DNA from: Oasisia sp. SBJ-2009
Lineage: Eukaryota; Annelida; Polychaeta; Sabellida; Siboglinidae
Direction of reading: 5' to 3'
DNA length: 64,000 bases
Assembly (NCBI GenBank): GCA_964017155.1
Contig: OZ024857.1
Span: 8,048,190-8,112,189 of the forward strand
The translations under genes were made by a program, and so were the position numbers. The stretch's first letter is position 1, and the number at the start of each line of letters is the position of its first letter. This document shows, one piece after another, positions 23,001 through 32,500 of the stretch. The notes beneath the pieces were generated by a model that searched no databases, was not told the DNA's origin, and saw only the letters and a list, made by a program, of their open reading frames with translations.

Positions 23001-24696
23001 TCAGTTCCACACTCACTTCCACACTCACTTCCACACTCACTCCCACACTCACATCCACACTCACTTCCACACTCACTTCCATACTCACTCCTACACTCAC
23101 TCCCACACTCACTTCCACACTCACTTCCACACTCACTCCCACACTCATTTCCACACTCACTTCCACACTCACTTCCACACTCACTCCTACACTCACTCCC
23201 ACACTCACTTCCACACTCACTTCCACACACACTCCCACATTCACTTCCACACTCACTTCCACACACACTCCCACATTCACATCCACACTCACTCCCACAC
23301 TCACTTCCACAGTCACTTCCACACTCACTCCCACACTCACTCCCACACTCATTTCCACACTCACTCCCACACTCACTTCCACACTCACTTCCACACTCAC
23401 TCCTACACTCACTCCCACACTCACTCCTACACTCACTCCCACACTCACTTCCACACTCACTCCTACACTCACTCCCACACTCACTTCCACACTCACTCCC
23501 ACACTCACTCCCACACTCACTTCCACACTCACTTCCACACTCACTTCCACACTCACTCCTACACTCACTCCCACACTCACTTCCACACTCACTCCTACAC
23601 TCACTCCCACACTCACTTCCACACTCACTCCTACACTCACTCCCACACTCACTTCCACACTCACTCCTACACTCACTCCCACACTCACTTCCACACTCAC
23701 TCCTACACTCACTCCCACACTCACTTCCACACTCACTCCTACACTCACTCCCACACTCACTTCCACACACACTCCCACATTCACATCCACACTCACTCCC
23801 ACACTCACTTCCACAGTCACTTCCACACTCACTCCCACACTCATTTCCACACTCACCCCCACACTCACTTCCACACTCACTTCCACACTCACTCCCACAC
23901 TCATTTCCACACTCACTCCCACACTCACTCCCACACTCATTTCCACACTCACTCCCACACTCACTTCCACACTCATTTCCACACTCACTCCCACACTCAC
24001 TCCCACACTCACTTCCACACTCATTTCCACACTCATTTCCACACTCACTTCCACACTCGCATCCACACTCACTTCCACACTTACTTCCATGCTCATTTCC
24101 ACACTCACTTCCACACTCGCATCCACACTCACTTCCACACTCACGTCCACACTCACTTCCACACTCACTCCCACACTCACTTCCACACTCACTTCCACAC
24201 TGATGTCCACAATAACACAGTAACAATGTTAAATTCTTGAGCTGTTCTCTGTCACATTATGCTTGGCTTTGTCTCTATGATGTGTATGCCAGTGCATGTT
24301 TTTATGATGTTTGACATTTTTTTTTTAAATTACACAGAAATTAGCAACAGAAAAACATCATAAAAATGACAAATTTCACCAATATTTTACAGTGTACAAT
24401 CTCATTTCTTACTTCTAGAGAGCAGTTGCACAGTTTTTATGTATAATACTAAAGACTACCATAAATTGTGTATGGTGTTATATTGTATATAAATATATAC
24501 AAATTATAAAAATATAAATTAAATATAAATTACTACCGGTATGTTTATTGAAGATAATTGTATGACATTTTGATCTTTTCAGAAACACCTGAACGATGAA
24601 GACTTCCAGGGTTTGTTTAAAATGAGCTATGCACAGTTCGTCCAGCTGCCTGTGTGGAAACAGCACCAACTGAAGAAGGAACATGAACTTTGGTAG
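991..24696 (+). CDS. VIL1-like: Villin-like actin-severing/bundling protein (six gelsolin domains plus headpiece), 5' partial
   Basis: The visible 754 residues read without a frame break through 21 exons: 991-1121, 2647-2749, 4555-4665, 5053-5160, 6325-6437, 6824-6902, 7583-7681, 8618-8768, 9792-9892, 10644-10793, 13161-13247, 13742-13915, 14562-14645, 16810-16865, 17481-17574, 18470-18559, 19118-19231, 19550-19672, 20230-20301, 21148-21258, 24583-24696 (stop TAG). Phases fit at every junction. The first exon starts inside G1 ([19 protein letters not shown]), so about 50 N-terminal residues lie before the window. G2 spans exons 2-5, G3 exons 5-8, G4 exons 9-12 ([22 protein letters not shown]), G5 exons 12-15, G6 exons 16-19 ([17 protein letters not shown]). 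Exons 20-21 give a villin headpiece ([16 protein letters not shown]), where KKEH replaces the usual KKEK. Family knowledge: calcium-regulated severing and capping of actin filaments, with bundling through the headpiece. The exon 7 donor (GCT-GTGTGT) is weak. Villin, advillin and supervillin-like paralogs cannot be separated here. Confidence 0.95.
1742..1840 (+). mobile_element. Retroelement 3' end (family shared with 46110-46257)
   Basis: The words TTGTTGTGACCATCCCATAT, GTTGTACAATGCATATCC and TTTTTAAGGACAATAAAGTG recur in the same order and near-identically at 46118-46187. Each copy ends in AATAAAGTG followed by a simple repeat, here (GTGAAA)n. This is the form of a non-LTR retroelement 3' end. 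It lies in villin intron 1. Confidence 0.6.
2215..2545 (+). mobile_element. LINE 3' end: C-terminal reverse-transcriptase remnant
   Basis: The + strand reads [13 protein letters not shown], the typical last residues of an L2/CR1-type polyprotein, followed by an AT-rich 3' region that ends in a TTA-rich tract near 2520-2545. It stands about 100 bases before the villin exon 2 acceptor. Confidence 0.5.
3404..3880 (+). repeat. G-rich GGTG/GGCAGGCAG minisatellite in villin intron 2
   Basis: About 475 bases built of GGTGGGTGGG and GGCAGGCAGG blocks in irregular order, with longer duplications (for example GTGAGTGGGTGGATGGGCAG recurs). Both strands stay open in several frames (Pro/Thr/His-rich or Gly/Trp-rich peptides), purely because the repeat lacks stops. 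The four-base register with GGG runs allows G-quadruplexes in the sense pre-mRNA. Confidence 0.9.
3985..4330 (+). mobile_element. tRNA-derived SINE copy in villin intron 2
   Basis: It has a B-box-like GGTTCGAGTCC near 4022, the family word TCTACATTGCTCCCG, then CATGAATGTGTACCTGG, GTAGTGGATAT and AACAAGTCTGCGAGGGAGTAA. Parts of this tail recur near 10040-10200 and 19800-20140. Confidence 0.55.
5309..6347 (+). repeat. 38-bp minisatellite containing the villin exon 5 splice acceptor
   Basis: About 27 units of 38 bp, each reading TGTTTGATTGACAG then CTGTTTGAGGAGTACAT, with small variants. The last unit is the real intron 4/exon 5 junction: the acceptor ends at 6324 and the exon starts CTG TTT GAG GAG TAC (LFEEY). 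Every upstream unit therefore holds the same acceptor plus about 15 exon bases. One unit near 5456 is shortened. Long open frames on the minus strand are by-products of a 38-bp period without stops. Confidence 0.97.
7333..7490 (+). repeat. (CT)n-rich microsatellite in villin intron 6
   Basis: About 155 bases of CTCTCT with CCCT interruptions, lying about 90 bases before the exon 7 acceptor. No coding meaning. Confidence 0.9.
7682..8617 (+). other. Villin intron 7, no recognised element
   Basis: Contains a short direct repeat (AATAAAAGACTTCTATAGGA twice, 7797-7842) and no recognisable gene or transposon. The 5' splice site (GTGTGT) is weak, while the acceptor TTTCCAG is good. Confidence 0.5.
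9325..9800 (+). repeat. 53-bp minisatellite containing the villin exon 9 splice acceptor
   Basis: The word CTGTAG recurs at 9361, 9414, 9467, 9520, 9573, 9626, 9680, 9733 and 9786, so the period is 53 bp (54 in one unit). The last one is the true acceptor, with exon 9 starting at 9792 (CGGCAACAATTCAG), against TGGCAACTATGTG in the repeat units. The acceptor and the first exon bases are thus part of the repeat unit. Confidence 0.95.
9960..10260 (+). mobile_element. SINE-like copy in villin intron 9
   Basis: Shares CAGTTGCATGAATGAATACAT, AGTGGTGGATAT, CTTCACGCATTAAT and AACAAGTCTGCCAGGGA with the element at 3985-4330, so it belongs to the same dispersed family. No clean target duplication was seen. 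Confidence 0.5.
10285..10575 (+). repeat. About 94-bp tandem repeat of SINE 3' sequence
   Basis: The word CTTTGTACATTAA recurs at 10291, 10385 and 10479, each time followed by GTGGTTGAATGC, GAGAGAAGT and GTGTTTGATTTA. These are three tandem units derived from the adjoining SINE tail. The array ends about 70 bases before the exon 10 acceptor. Confidence 0.8.
10985..12330 (+). repeat. Pyrimidine minisatellite (about 46-bp unit) in villin intron 10
   Basis: A pure C/T/A-poor stretch. From about 11340 to 12230 it consists of about 19 units reading TCACTCCCCACCCC, CTCCATCACT, CTCCTTCTCTCTCCTTTCTC. It grades into (CT)n at 12215-12260. Open frames on both strands (Ser/Pro/Leu or Glu/Arg/Gly) are artefacts of the composition. 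Confidence 0.9.
12832..13025 (+). mobile_element. Second tRNA-derived SINE type in villin intron 10
   Basis: The head has tRNA-like boxes: GCTATAGAGCGCCGGACTGT and GGTGGTTCAATCCCACC. The body has TGTCTTTCGGAAGAGGCACT and AAAAGATCCCACACAGGG, words common in invertebrate SINE cores. It ends about 135 bases before the exon 11 acceptor. It is not an intact tRNA gene: no full cloverleaf can be drawn. Confidence 0.6.
14323..14496. repeat. Long-hairpin MITE-like element in villin intron 12
   Basis: Two near-perfect inverted arms of about 75 bases (left begins GTTTATTGTAGTATAGTTAA, right ends with its reverse complement) share AGCTTAATTGTCGATGAT and TTTCGACCCGTCATCTAT. The loop is about 20 bases around ACTACCTCGGGTAGG. 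It ends 65 bases before the exon 13 acceptor, so the pre-mRNA can fold here. Confidence 0.85.
15284..16602 (-). mobile_element. 5'-truncated non-LTR retrotransposon (Rex1/CR1/L2-like RT) in villin intron 13
   Basis: Antisense to villin. The open frame (about 16600 to 15663) starts inside RT motif A ([14 protein letters not shown]), then has motif [16 protein letters not shown] and motif [10 protein letters not shown], continuing to the thumb and the polyprotein end without a stop, about 310 codons. The 3' UTR runs to a polyadenylation-like CAATAAAGC (minus strand, near 15304) and a (TCTTA)n tail at 15284-15302. The 5' end is cut at motif A and abuts an (AT)n tract at 16603-16665. No intact endonuclease is present, so it is dead on its own. 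Confidence 0.92.
16680..16797 (+). mobile_element. Retroelement 3' tail next to the villin exon 14 acceptor
   Basis: Sequence around GATGTGGCCGAAACATCAG and GACAATGCCGAATAAAGTTT ends in a (TTA)n tail at about 16774-16794. The tail is only 12 bases from the acceptor CACTTTAG at 16802-16809 and supplies the T-rich tract before it. Confidence 0.5.
17683..18312 (+). repeat. (CA)n-based minisatellite in villin intron 15
   Basis: Units of about 30-40 bases made of CACCACATGCACCACTACATACATA plus a variable (CA)n spacer recur at least 14 times, flanked by plain CA repeats. Open frames in all + frames (Thr/His/Tyr) follow from the composition. Confidence 0.9.
18590..18840 (+). mobile_element. LINE polyprotein C-terminal fragment in villin intron 16
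   Basis: The frame at 18608-18826 ends [20 protein letters not shown], then [12 protein letters not shown], the standard end of L2/CR1-type reverse transcriptases. A frame change occurs upstream ([15 protein letters not shown] is read in another frame). It is a sense-strand remnant. Confidence 0.65.
18845..19115 (+). repeat. TGTCATTGA-based degenerate array ending at the villin exon 17 acceptor
   Basis: Built from TGTCAT, TGATATG and CATTGACATG words with many short inverted copies, so it can fold in many registers. It runs to within a few bases of the acceptor CATTTCAG (19117). The exon begins with similar words (GATATTGTCACTGATGACGTC). Confidence 0.75.
19735..20150 (+). mobile_element. SINE-like copy split by a long (AT)n expansion, villin intron 18
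   Basis: The left part (AAGGTTTGAATCCTGTG, TTGCCCCAGTTCGCTCAGCT, GAATGAGTACCTGGATATAG) and right part (TTCATGTATTAAT, GGTCTGTCAGGAAGTGAAGAG) match the families at 3985 and 9960. A (TG)n(TA)n tract at 19869-20054 separates them. Confidence 0.55.
20414..20577. repeat. Inverted-repeat element with AT core in villin intron 19
   Basis: Left arm ATGTAACAATTAATAGTTGG through ACTGTACATATTTATAAGTA and its reverse complement ending at 20577 pair over about 50-60 bases. An AT-rich core with GCCGGTATA lies between. This is a long hairpin of MITE form. Confidence 0.8.
21259..24205 (+). repeat. Nearly 3-kb 12-bp minisatellite filling villin intron 20
   Basis: About 245 units of 12 bp, CCACACTCACTT or CCACACTCACTC with T/C/G/A variants at the last two positions. 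It begins within ten bases of the exon 20 donor (AAAGAG-GTGGGACCACA). Between about 23446 and 23765 a 36-bp higher-order unit (three 12-mers ending TT, TC and TC, with CCTACACTC as its mark) repeats almost exactly. Very long frames (Leu-Pro-His-Ser on +, Glu-Cys-Gly-Ser or Val-Ser-Val-Glu on -) are artefacts. Confidence 0.95.
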
Positions 24697-24703
24697 TTCA
24701 AGC

Positions 24704-24890
24704 CAGCCTGGTTGGTTGCCAGTAGCAACTGGGCACAGTCAGCTTGGATGGTTGCCAGTAGCAACTGGGCACAGTCAACTTGGTTGGTTGCCAGTAGCAA
24801 CTGGGCACAGTCAACTTGGTTGGTTGCCAGTAGCAACTGGGCACAGTCAGCTTGGTTGGTTGCCAGTAGCAACTGGGCACAAAGTTCTAC
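24704..24890 (+). repeat. 36-bp tandem repeat in the villin 3' UTR
   Basis: Five units reading GGTTGGTTGCCAGTAGCAAC then TGGGCACAGTCAACTT start about ten bases after the stop codon. The 36-bp period keeps both strands open, but the UTR position argues against translation. Confidence 0.85.
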
Positions 24891-25508
24891 ACTTGTGCCA
24901 TAGCCATTTGCATAACTTAGACAGAATGATAACCCGTGTCACATATGTGCTCACATTTGTTGAGCTGATGTTGTTGGTGTCTGCTAATAGAGCAGTATAT
25001 TTTCATGGTATTCACAATATTTTACTGTTTTTATTACTACTAACAATGCAGCAAATATACACCGATGTACAAATTGGTGGTATGCTTGAGAATTTGCTCC
25101 AGTGTTATAAAAGTAAAGTTGCTACGTAGATGTATCATTGCATACATCAGAAAATCTATATTAAATTGAAATGCCATCAAATGGCCTGTTTAAAAGCCAA
25201 AAGACATGACAGTTTTGCTCAAGATATGTACAATGTGTTAAATTTGTTGTTGCAATGAATAGCAATGAATACGTTATGTAGTTAGATAGTGATATGCACA
25301 AAATAATGCACTGTTTTAAAAATAGTTTTAAACTATTCTTTGCATTGTAAAATGTAATCTGTGATTGCACGGAGGAAATATTGCACTGGTCATTAGGTAG
25401 TATATGCAACTTATTAAATATTCAGATGGTGTTTATTAGTTTGTAGAATTACTAAGCAGAGACTGTCAATATAGGCAGCCTAGTGTCTGTTGTACTAGAT
25501 TTTATAAA

Positions 25509-25514
25509 AATAAA
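25509..25514 (+). terminator. Candidate villin polyadenylation signal
   Basis: AATAAA is followed by a GT-rich stretch, about 815 bases after the villin stop. Another AATAAA lies near 25606. A 35-bp direct repeat containing AAAGACATGACAGTTTTGCT (25197-25233 and 25553-25589) brackets the first site. Confidence 0.4.
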
Positions 25515-25857
25515 GTGTCTAGTTCTAGATGATGTTTGTACCATTTGCATGGTCAAAAGACATGACAGTTTTGCTCAAGATACATACAAATACAGCATTT
25601 ATTATAAATAAAAGTGTTGTCGGTTTTCCATTTGATGATTGAAGTCTCATAAATTTGCTCTGGATAAGCAGAATCGACGTACACATTATTGCACTGTAAC
25701 AAAACAGCAGATACTATGATGTATTCCACTCATATAGATCTCTGTGAGTGAACACTTTCCAAGATGTAATTTAGAAACTCTGTTACTTCACTGCAATGGG
25801 TCATCATCCAGTCCTTTCGTAACTGCATGAGAACAAAATCTGTATTTGATCCCCTCT

Positions 25858-26386
25858 ACTCATTTAACAAGATTGCCACCTAGAGATTCAACTCTAACCA
25901 AGGAAGCCCTTTGGCTTATCGAGCGTCCAACATATCTATCTAAATGTATCCCACCCTTCTTAAGTATATGTCGATTTTATTTTTAAACATATTAACACTA
26001 TTAGCACCTACACAATCACCTGATAATCTGTTCCATTCATTGTGAAGATGAGAATTTTCTAATATATAGTCTACATTGCTTCTTTGCTAATGTAACGTAC
26101 TCCATGTCATCTTGTCCTTCTGTCTTCCTTACCTCAGAAAAATAATTTCTGTCAATATTTTCATACCCTTTCAATATTTTAAACACCTATATCTGATCTC
26201 TCAATCTCCTGGTTTCTAGTGTTGTTAATCCACATTCTTTTAGATGCATTTCATAACTAACATTCCTGAGTTTTTGTATCATTTTGGTTGCTCTCCTTTG
26301 TACTATATTTCTAGTATATCAATATCCTTCTTGCGATATGGCATCCATGCTTGTATGCAATATTCTAAATGAGGCCTAACTATTGT
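25858..26386 (-). mobile_element. LINE 3' fragment, same family as the element at 36718-38858
   Basis: It starts at the tail end (ATTTAACAAGATTGCCACCT) and follows the 3' part of the larger element word for word (AAGGAAGCCCTTTGGCTTAT, CATTCTTTTAGATGCATTTC, TATGCAATATTCTAAATGAG). The minus-strand peptide RPHLEYCIQAW is shared. It has lost the rest of the polyprotein and carries frameshifts. Confidence 0.9.
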
Positions 26387-26411
26387 CAAATCATTAATAC
26401 CAGATATAATT

Positions 26412-26535
26412 TTTCCCTCTCTCCCTCCTTCCCTCCCTCCCTCCTTCCCTCCCTCCCTCCTTCCCTCCCTCCCTCCTTCCCTCCCTCCCTCCTTCCCTCC
26501 CTCCCTCCCTCCCTCCTTCCCTCCCTCCCCTTCCA
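26412..26535 (+). repeat. (CCCTCCCTCCTT)n polypyrimidine tract
   Basis: A 12-bp purine/pyrimidine repeat of about ten units lies just beyond the truncated LINE end. Mirror symmetry would allow triplex folding. Confidence 0.9.
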
Positions 26536-29429
26536 TCCATCAGTATTACCTCTGTTGAAACTGTTGTAAATGTCACTCATGTTGTTATTGTCGCTTGTAC
26601 TATTAATACTTAACTAATGGTGTGCCGTGTCTCGGTGAGTAGAATATCAGACTCAATCAACAGAACCCATTTTCAAATATTAATTATTATCATTATGATA
26701 AGCATATAATGATCATAACTGTAACAAAGATTATAATATTTATGATATAATATTATAATAGTCTGGCTATACATCCTCCATTGCAAAGACGCCACCAACA
26801 TGGAAAGAAAGAAACTGCCCATGCTTCAAAATGGCGGCAAGGTAATCTGTTCTGGAATCTCTCAACGGGAAATCATTTGTTCTACTAAGTACTCGCTACT
26901 GCTTCCCACACACATCTGAGACACACCCAGCTGGTCAAGGAGATGGTGTCCCCACAACCCCAGACGCTATCCCTATCCTAGGTGCGAGGGCAGCTCACAT
27001 TCACTGGCCTATATACACTCTTATGAGAGGGCAGCTCACATTCACTGGCCTATATACACTTATCTCTTAGGAAAATGAAGTCATTTTCTTGCTTTGCAAC
27101 ATTATAATTAGCTCTTAAACATATCTTTATTTCTATATCTCTCTGTCTCGCTCTGTCTCACTCCTCTCTCTCTCTCTCTCTCTCTCTCCTCTCTCTAGCT
27201 CTAGCTCTGACTGTCTCTCTCTCACACACACAAATATCTCTTTCTATTTTGTGACTGTCACATATGGAATCATTTTAGTTATATCCTCTTCTTTATTTAA
27301 TTTTCTAAAAAGAACTTTGAGGGGTAGTACATCTTATTGGTACATCTTATTGATACATCTTATTGGTACATCTTATTGATACATTTAGTCAATTATAGAC
27401 AATCAAAGAAGCTAAAGTAGCAATTGACAATAGCTAAAATTAACTCGCCCCCACTTTTATCCAACAACAGTGATGAGAGTGGTATAGTGACAATTTAAAA
27501 TACAAAGTTAACACTGTCAAAAAGTGCCGGGTATAATACATGGCATATATCACTGTCATGAGGATCAAAGTATATACAAGTACACTACACGATGCTATGA
27601 GGACCTCACTGAAAAGAAATCTAGTGTATATTTTAATGTGCACTGTATTTAGCTGAGCCATCCTGAATAAATATATTATATCACTAGGAATCGTCTGGAT
27701 TGTCCTGCTCTTATCTTTGTGAATTCACCACGGACTGGATGACAGTTATGACAGTTGTCTAAGCGACAGCATTGTGAATTGCAGTCAAGTTTAAAGAGCA
27801 CTAACAACAGGACGGGAGAATGTTATTCAGCTTGGAAACAAACAAGCAGTTGTAGTGTGTGTTATCACAGACAAAATGTAAACAAGGAAATAAAACAGAT
27901 GTGGTAAATGTCGAAATACCGTTGTTTTGCCATTTTCTTGGTAAACGCCTGTCAGAAATACAAACTCAGTGAACTTGCATGATAATAAATTAGGTAAGTA
28001 TGCCTATATAGCAGAACTACGTTGTGAAGGAATGTGATCATTAAGCCCACAACATTTGCTTCGAAAGTGCGACGCCGACGCCGAATCAGTTACGCCTAAG
28101 TCTGGCTACAGTACGACTTATAGTTATAGTCGTATTAAAGTCAAGACTTGAACATTGAGTGGTACTGTCAGGCCACAGTTAAGAGCATGCTAGGTTGCAG
28201 TTGTTTTAAGTTTACGAATGTTTTATAAATGCCCAAAATAAGATATTAATAACTACACTTTTTGCATATATTAATGATGGATCTCATCCGTAAATTGTAA
28301 TATCACGTGCGCTCGCGTCTTTATAAAATTTGTACTCTGTGACTATGGCATAATCATATATTTATAATATCTGGGTGACCTCTGCAATCTCTTCGGAGTC
28401 ATGAATTGAATGAACGTTATATACCGTATCATATACGCACGGGTTATTAATTTAATACCTATATTTTTGTTATCCTAGCCTAGCCCCTAGCTGTAATAAC
28501 CGACGACCACATGCAGCATAAACTTGATAAAGAAAAATATGAGAGGCACTGAAATTATGAATTAAGTTAATTCGAATAGCCAATTAATTTAGTCATACAT
28601 TTATTAATACGAAGGAGTAGTTTAATGTTATCAATTATAACAGTTATATCATTTCCCATAAAAAAAACTAATCACGTAACACTTATATATAATTAAGTGT
28701 ACATATTTAATCCACTTTCCTCTGATTGGAGCACAGGGCTAAATAACTATACATTGTATTGTGTTGTTTGCCTTTGGCTGTGCTTCAAAGTGGTATGTAT
28801 CAATCTCTTCATTTGTTGATCTTCTCCGACTTTTAGGCTAGCCTAACATTTTTTATTGATTCTGAACAAGGCAAAAATATTTACAGAGTCACCTGTATTG
28901 AACATCTAACATTGATAAATGTTACAAAATCATAGATATATCTGCAAGAGTTCTGGGAAAACTGAGCACGTTGTTCATACACCGATAGTCAGACATATAC
29001 ACGAGCACACAAGTGAGGAGACACACACACAAACACACACACACAAATATACACACACATATATATATACACACACACATATATGTACACACACACATAT
29101 ATATACACACACACATACATACATATACACACACATACATACATATACACACACATACATATACACACACTGTAGTACCAAAATTACCTGACACGTGACA
29201 ACGTGTTAACAACTATCTGGTACACACCTTTGCACACACACACATATATAATTATATATATAGATATATATATAGGCCATATGGCCTTCGTATAGACAGC
29301 ATGCAGGTGTCACATATCAAGATACAAATTTATAATAATATGTGATGGTGTTTTAGACAAAATGAATCGGCAAGTTTAAGAAATTTTACAAACTGCAATT
29401 GGTTGCATGGTGTTTGTTGTTGATTGCAG
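26536..29429. other. Intergenic region and DRAM 5' flank
   Basis: Contents seen: a direct duplication of GAGGGCAGCTCACATTCACT plus GGCCTATATACACT (26987-27020 and 27027-27060), (CT)n at 27165-27200, four TACATCTTATTG units near 27340-27380, and a (CA)n/(TA)n tract at 29020-29170. The DRAM promoter and first exon must be here, but I could not place them. The ATG exon starts at 29430 after GATTGCAG. Confidence 0.5.
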
Positions 29430-29455
29430 CTAACTAAGTACACAGACCCAGCAGG

Positions 29456-29566
29456 ATGTTTACGCCAGGCTTGCATTGGTTCCCATTGGGAGTCTTCATT
29501 CTACTGCCAGGAACATTTATTCTCACGTAAGTGATATTATATGTCTGCTCTGTGATGAGTTGGTGT

Positions 29567-29597
<31 letters not shown>

Positions 29598-32500
29598 TGT
29601 CTGTGTGTGTGGTGTGTGTGCGTGTGTGTAATTGTATGTGTGTGTGTGTGCATTTATGTGTAGTGTGTGTGCATGTAACATTACATACAATGATATTTAC
29701 AACCCGAACATAAACTATCCAATTGTTTTGGCACTGTGCCTGTGTGGTGTTGGCTAGTCATATGTATTGACATGTACTGCCTCGTATAATGATTCTTGAG
29801 ACCACATAAATGGTTTCTGTCCTTCAAGTGTACCGTTGAATTCCAGTGGTTGATACACATAAAAATACTAGTTCATATTTGTGGCCAACCATATCACCAA
29901 ATTAGTCATGTTGTGCAGTCCAACATTTTCAATTTATTAGTACATGTACCACATAAAAAATAAAACCAATTGTGCCTTCCAATAACACCAATTTGAAATA
30001 TGTGCAAACATGTATACTGGGTAGTTTTAACTTGAAATAACTTTGCAGATAAATCAGTTCTGAGAAATTTTGCCCTGAGAGCCTGAGTATTCACACGTTT
30101 GCCTGATGATGCTCTACTTAAAAATCACACTGAAGTAGTTTTAGACAGTTATTATTAACATACTTTGTATTTACACAATATATTATGTTCATAGTATTTT
30201 GTTTGTCATATAAATAAAAAATAAATTACCAGAGCAGTTTGTTTTTGGCCGTTTGTTTTTGGCCCGATACAATTTAATTGTACAATTTTACACCAGTGTG
30301 CTTGTTCTTTCTGTAGATATGCAATAGCAGTTTGGCTACAGCACGTGGAAGCAGATTTCCCATATATCAGGTAAGTAATAACAACAAAAGTATTGCCATG
30401 TTATTTGGTCAAATAATATTAATATCTTTCTGAAAATGTCCCATTTATATGTGCAACAACAAGAACTTAACGTCGTAAACAATACACAATTAAGCCATCT
30501 TAGTTAGTTAAGCTAACAATATTGTAACAGATTGTAACAAACAAAATTGTAACAAACAAAACATTTAAAATGTATACAGGAATTCATACTGAAATGGAGA
30601 TGTAGAGTTACAGAATTATATAATGGAGTGTTTTTTCTTAAAAGTAATCTAGTTTTAACATATTTGTGAATAGTCAATGCATATATTGTTGTCATTCTTC
30701 ACTAAGATTGTGTCGTTACTAAAACTTTAATGCTAGTGTTTGGAACCATTCTGAAGGTAGTTTTTAAAACGTTTCCACATGGCCGTGCCCATCATTGTAC
30801 TCAGGGGAAACAGTGTGTGCTATTGGCATGATGTCTCTGTACCCACTCATTCTCTTCCAGTGACACAGGGACACAGCCGCCAGAAAGTTGCATCTTTGGC
30901 CAGTTGTTGAACATTGCTGCAATTATAGGTCAGTTGTCAACATGCATGTGCATATTTAATTTAAACCTTGCACAGCTCAGCAAACCTTTTTTTACACAAA
31001 ACTATTGTTATAGTTTAAGAGATTAGACTGGAGTTGTATTTCATGGATTTATGTAAACTATATCGATTTTGTAAGCTATTTTTGTAGGGTGAACCGCAAA
31101 GAATAAAGCTATGCTATGCATAATGTACACATGTGATGTATCAAGGCAGTTATAGTTAAAACCCTACAAAGTGTGTGCTTTTACAAATAAAGTTTGTAAT
31201 TATATATACATTTTTCTGTTGGCCTGATATTACATCTTGTCACCACATATATGTTTAGCTGCACATTCTCTTAATCTCTCAGATCAGTTAGGCACTACAT
31301 AATCCAGTACGTTTTGCGATTCACATTGCAGCTGGAATCACAGTTTACATCCGCTACAGACAAATTGTATACCATGCACATGGCGTACACATGAAGCGAT
31401 CCAATAAGGTCACCCTCGTCATGGGACTCATGTCATGCTTTGGCATCAGCATGGTAGGCAACTTCCAGGTGAGTTGAAAATGGAGGTAAGAAGTCAAACT
31501 CATCATGGGATTCAGGCCAGGTCTTGCCATCAGTGTGGTAGTCAAATTCCAGGTTAATTTAATATGTTGGCAAGAAACCGTGGACGAACTGTTTAGTGAC
31601 GTAACCAATTTGTTGGATATTTAAAGAATTATTATATGTCTCGGTGGTGCAGTATGTAACTACCTTTCATAGAACATATAAAAACAATTATATTTATGAT
31701 TATGATTGGCCTTCCTCTTGTTTACGGCTGTGTCAGGAGTAACGATACAAACAAAAGATTATTTAAAACGTAACACAAAATTAAATATGGCCGACATTGT
31801 CACACATAGGATTATCCTCAACCAGGATAGATATATTTAATGACATTTTTCTACACATGTATGATGATGACATAAGATAAGTTAAATTTGTTATCTTGTT
31901 TTGTTCTTGTGATGTTTCGTGTTCTTGCAGAAGACAAAGATGGTTCTTTTGTTTCGTTCTCATGTCATGTTCTTGTAGGAGACATAGATCGTTTGTTTCT
32001 TTCTCGTGTCATGTTCTTGTAGGAGACAGGCCGTTCTCTTGTTTGGTTCTTCGTTTTTATCGTGTTATGTTCTCCGCATTGGTCAACACCTAAGTTTGTT
32101 TTATATGATGTACCTTTTGCACGTCATGACGTCGGATCATTCGTGCCAAATTTAACATTCATAATCCCAAACTTAGCTCTCTAGCTACATATGACAGACC
32201 AGGCGAAAAGAAACACGGATTTTAAAGTGGTGCAAAAAACTTGTCAAACACATGATGGTTACACGTGTATTTTACGTGTTTGTAATTGTCGTTAGGCAAA
32301 TTTTTTACAGAGATCATTCTCATGTTTCGTTCTCGTGACGTGTCGTGTTTTTGCAGGAGACGGAGATTCTGCCGCTGCACGTTACCGGGGCCATGCTCGC
32401 GTTCGGCGTGAGCACCGTGTACTGCTGGGTGCAGACGGTGATGTCGTACAGCGCTTGTCCACGACTCGGCAGCCGGACTCTGTGCCACGTCCGCGTCACC

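Noticed and set aside
21120..24226. Very long open frames (up to 847 codons) of Cys/Gly/Ser/Glu, Val/Ser or Leu/Pro/His/Ser repeats
   Set aside because: They follow from a stop-free 12-bp repeat inside villin intron 20, occur in several frames on both strands, and lack any start context or non-repeat domain.
26303..26580. Gly/Glu/Arg-rich frames over the CCCTCCCTCCTT tract
   Set aside because: Simple purine repeat read on the minus strand, fused by chance to the truncated LINE frame.
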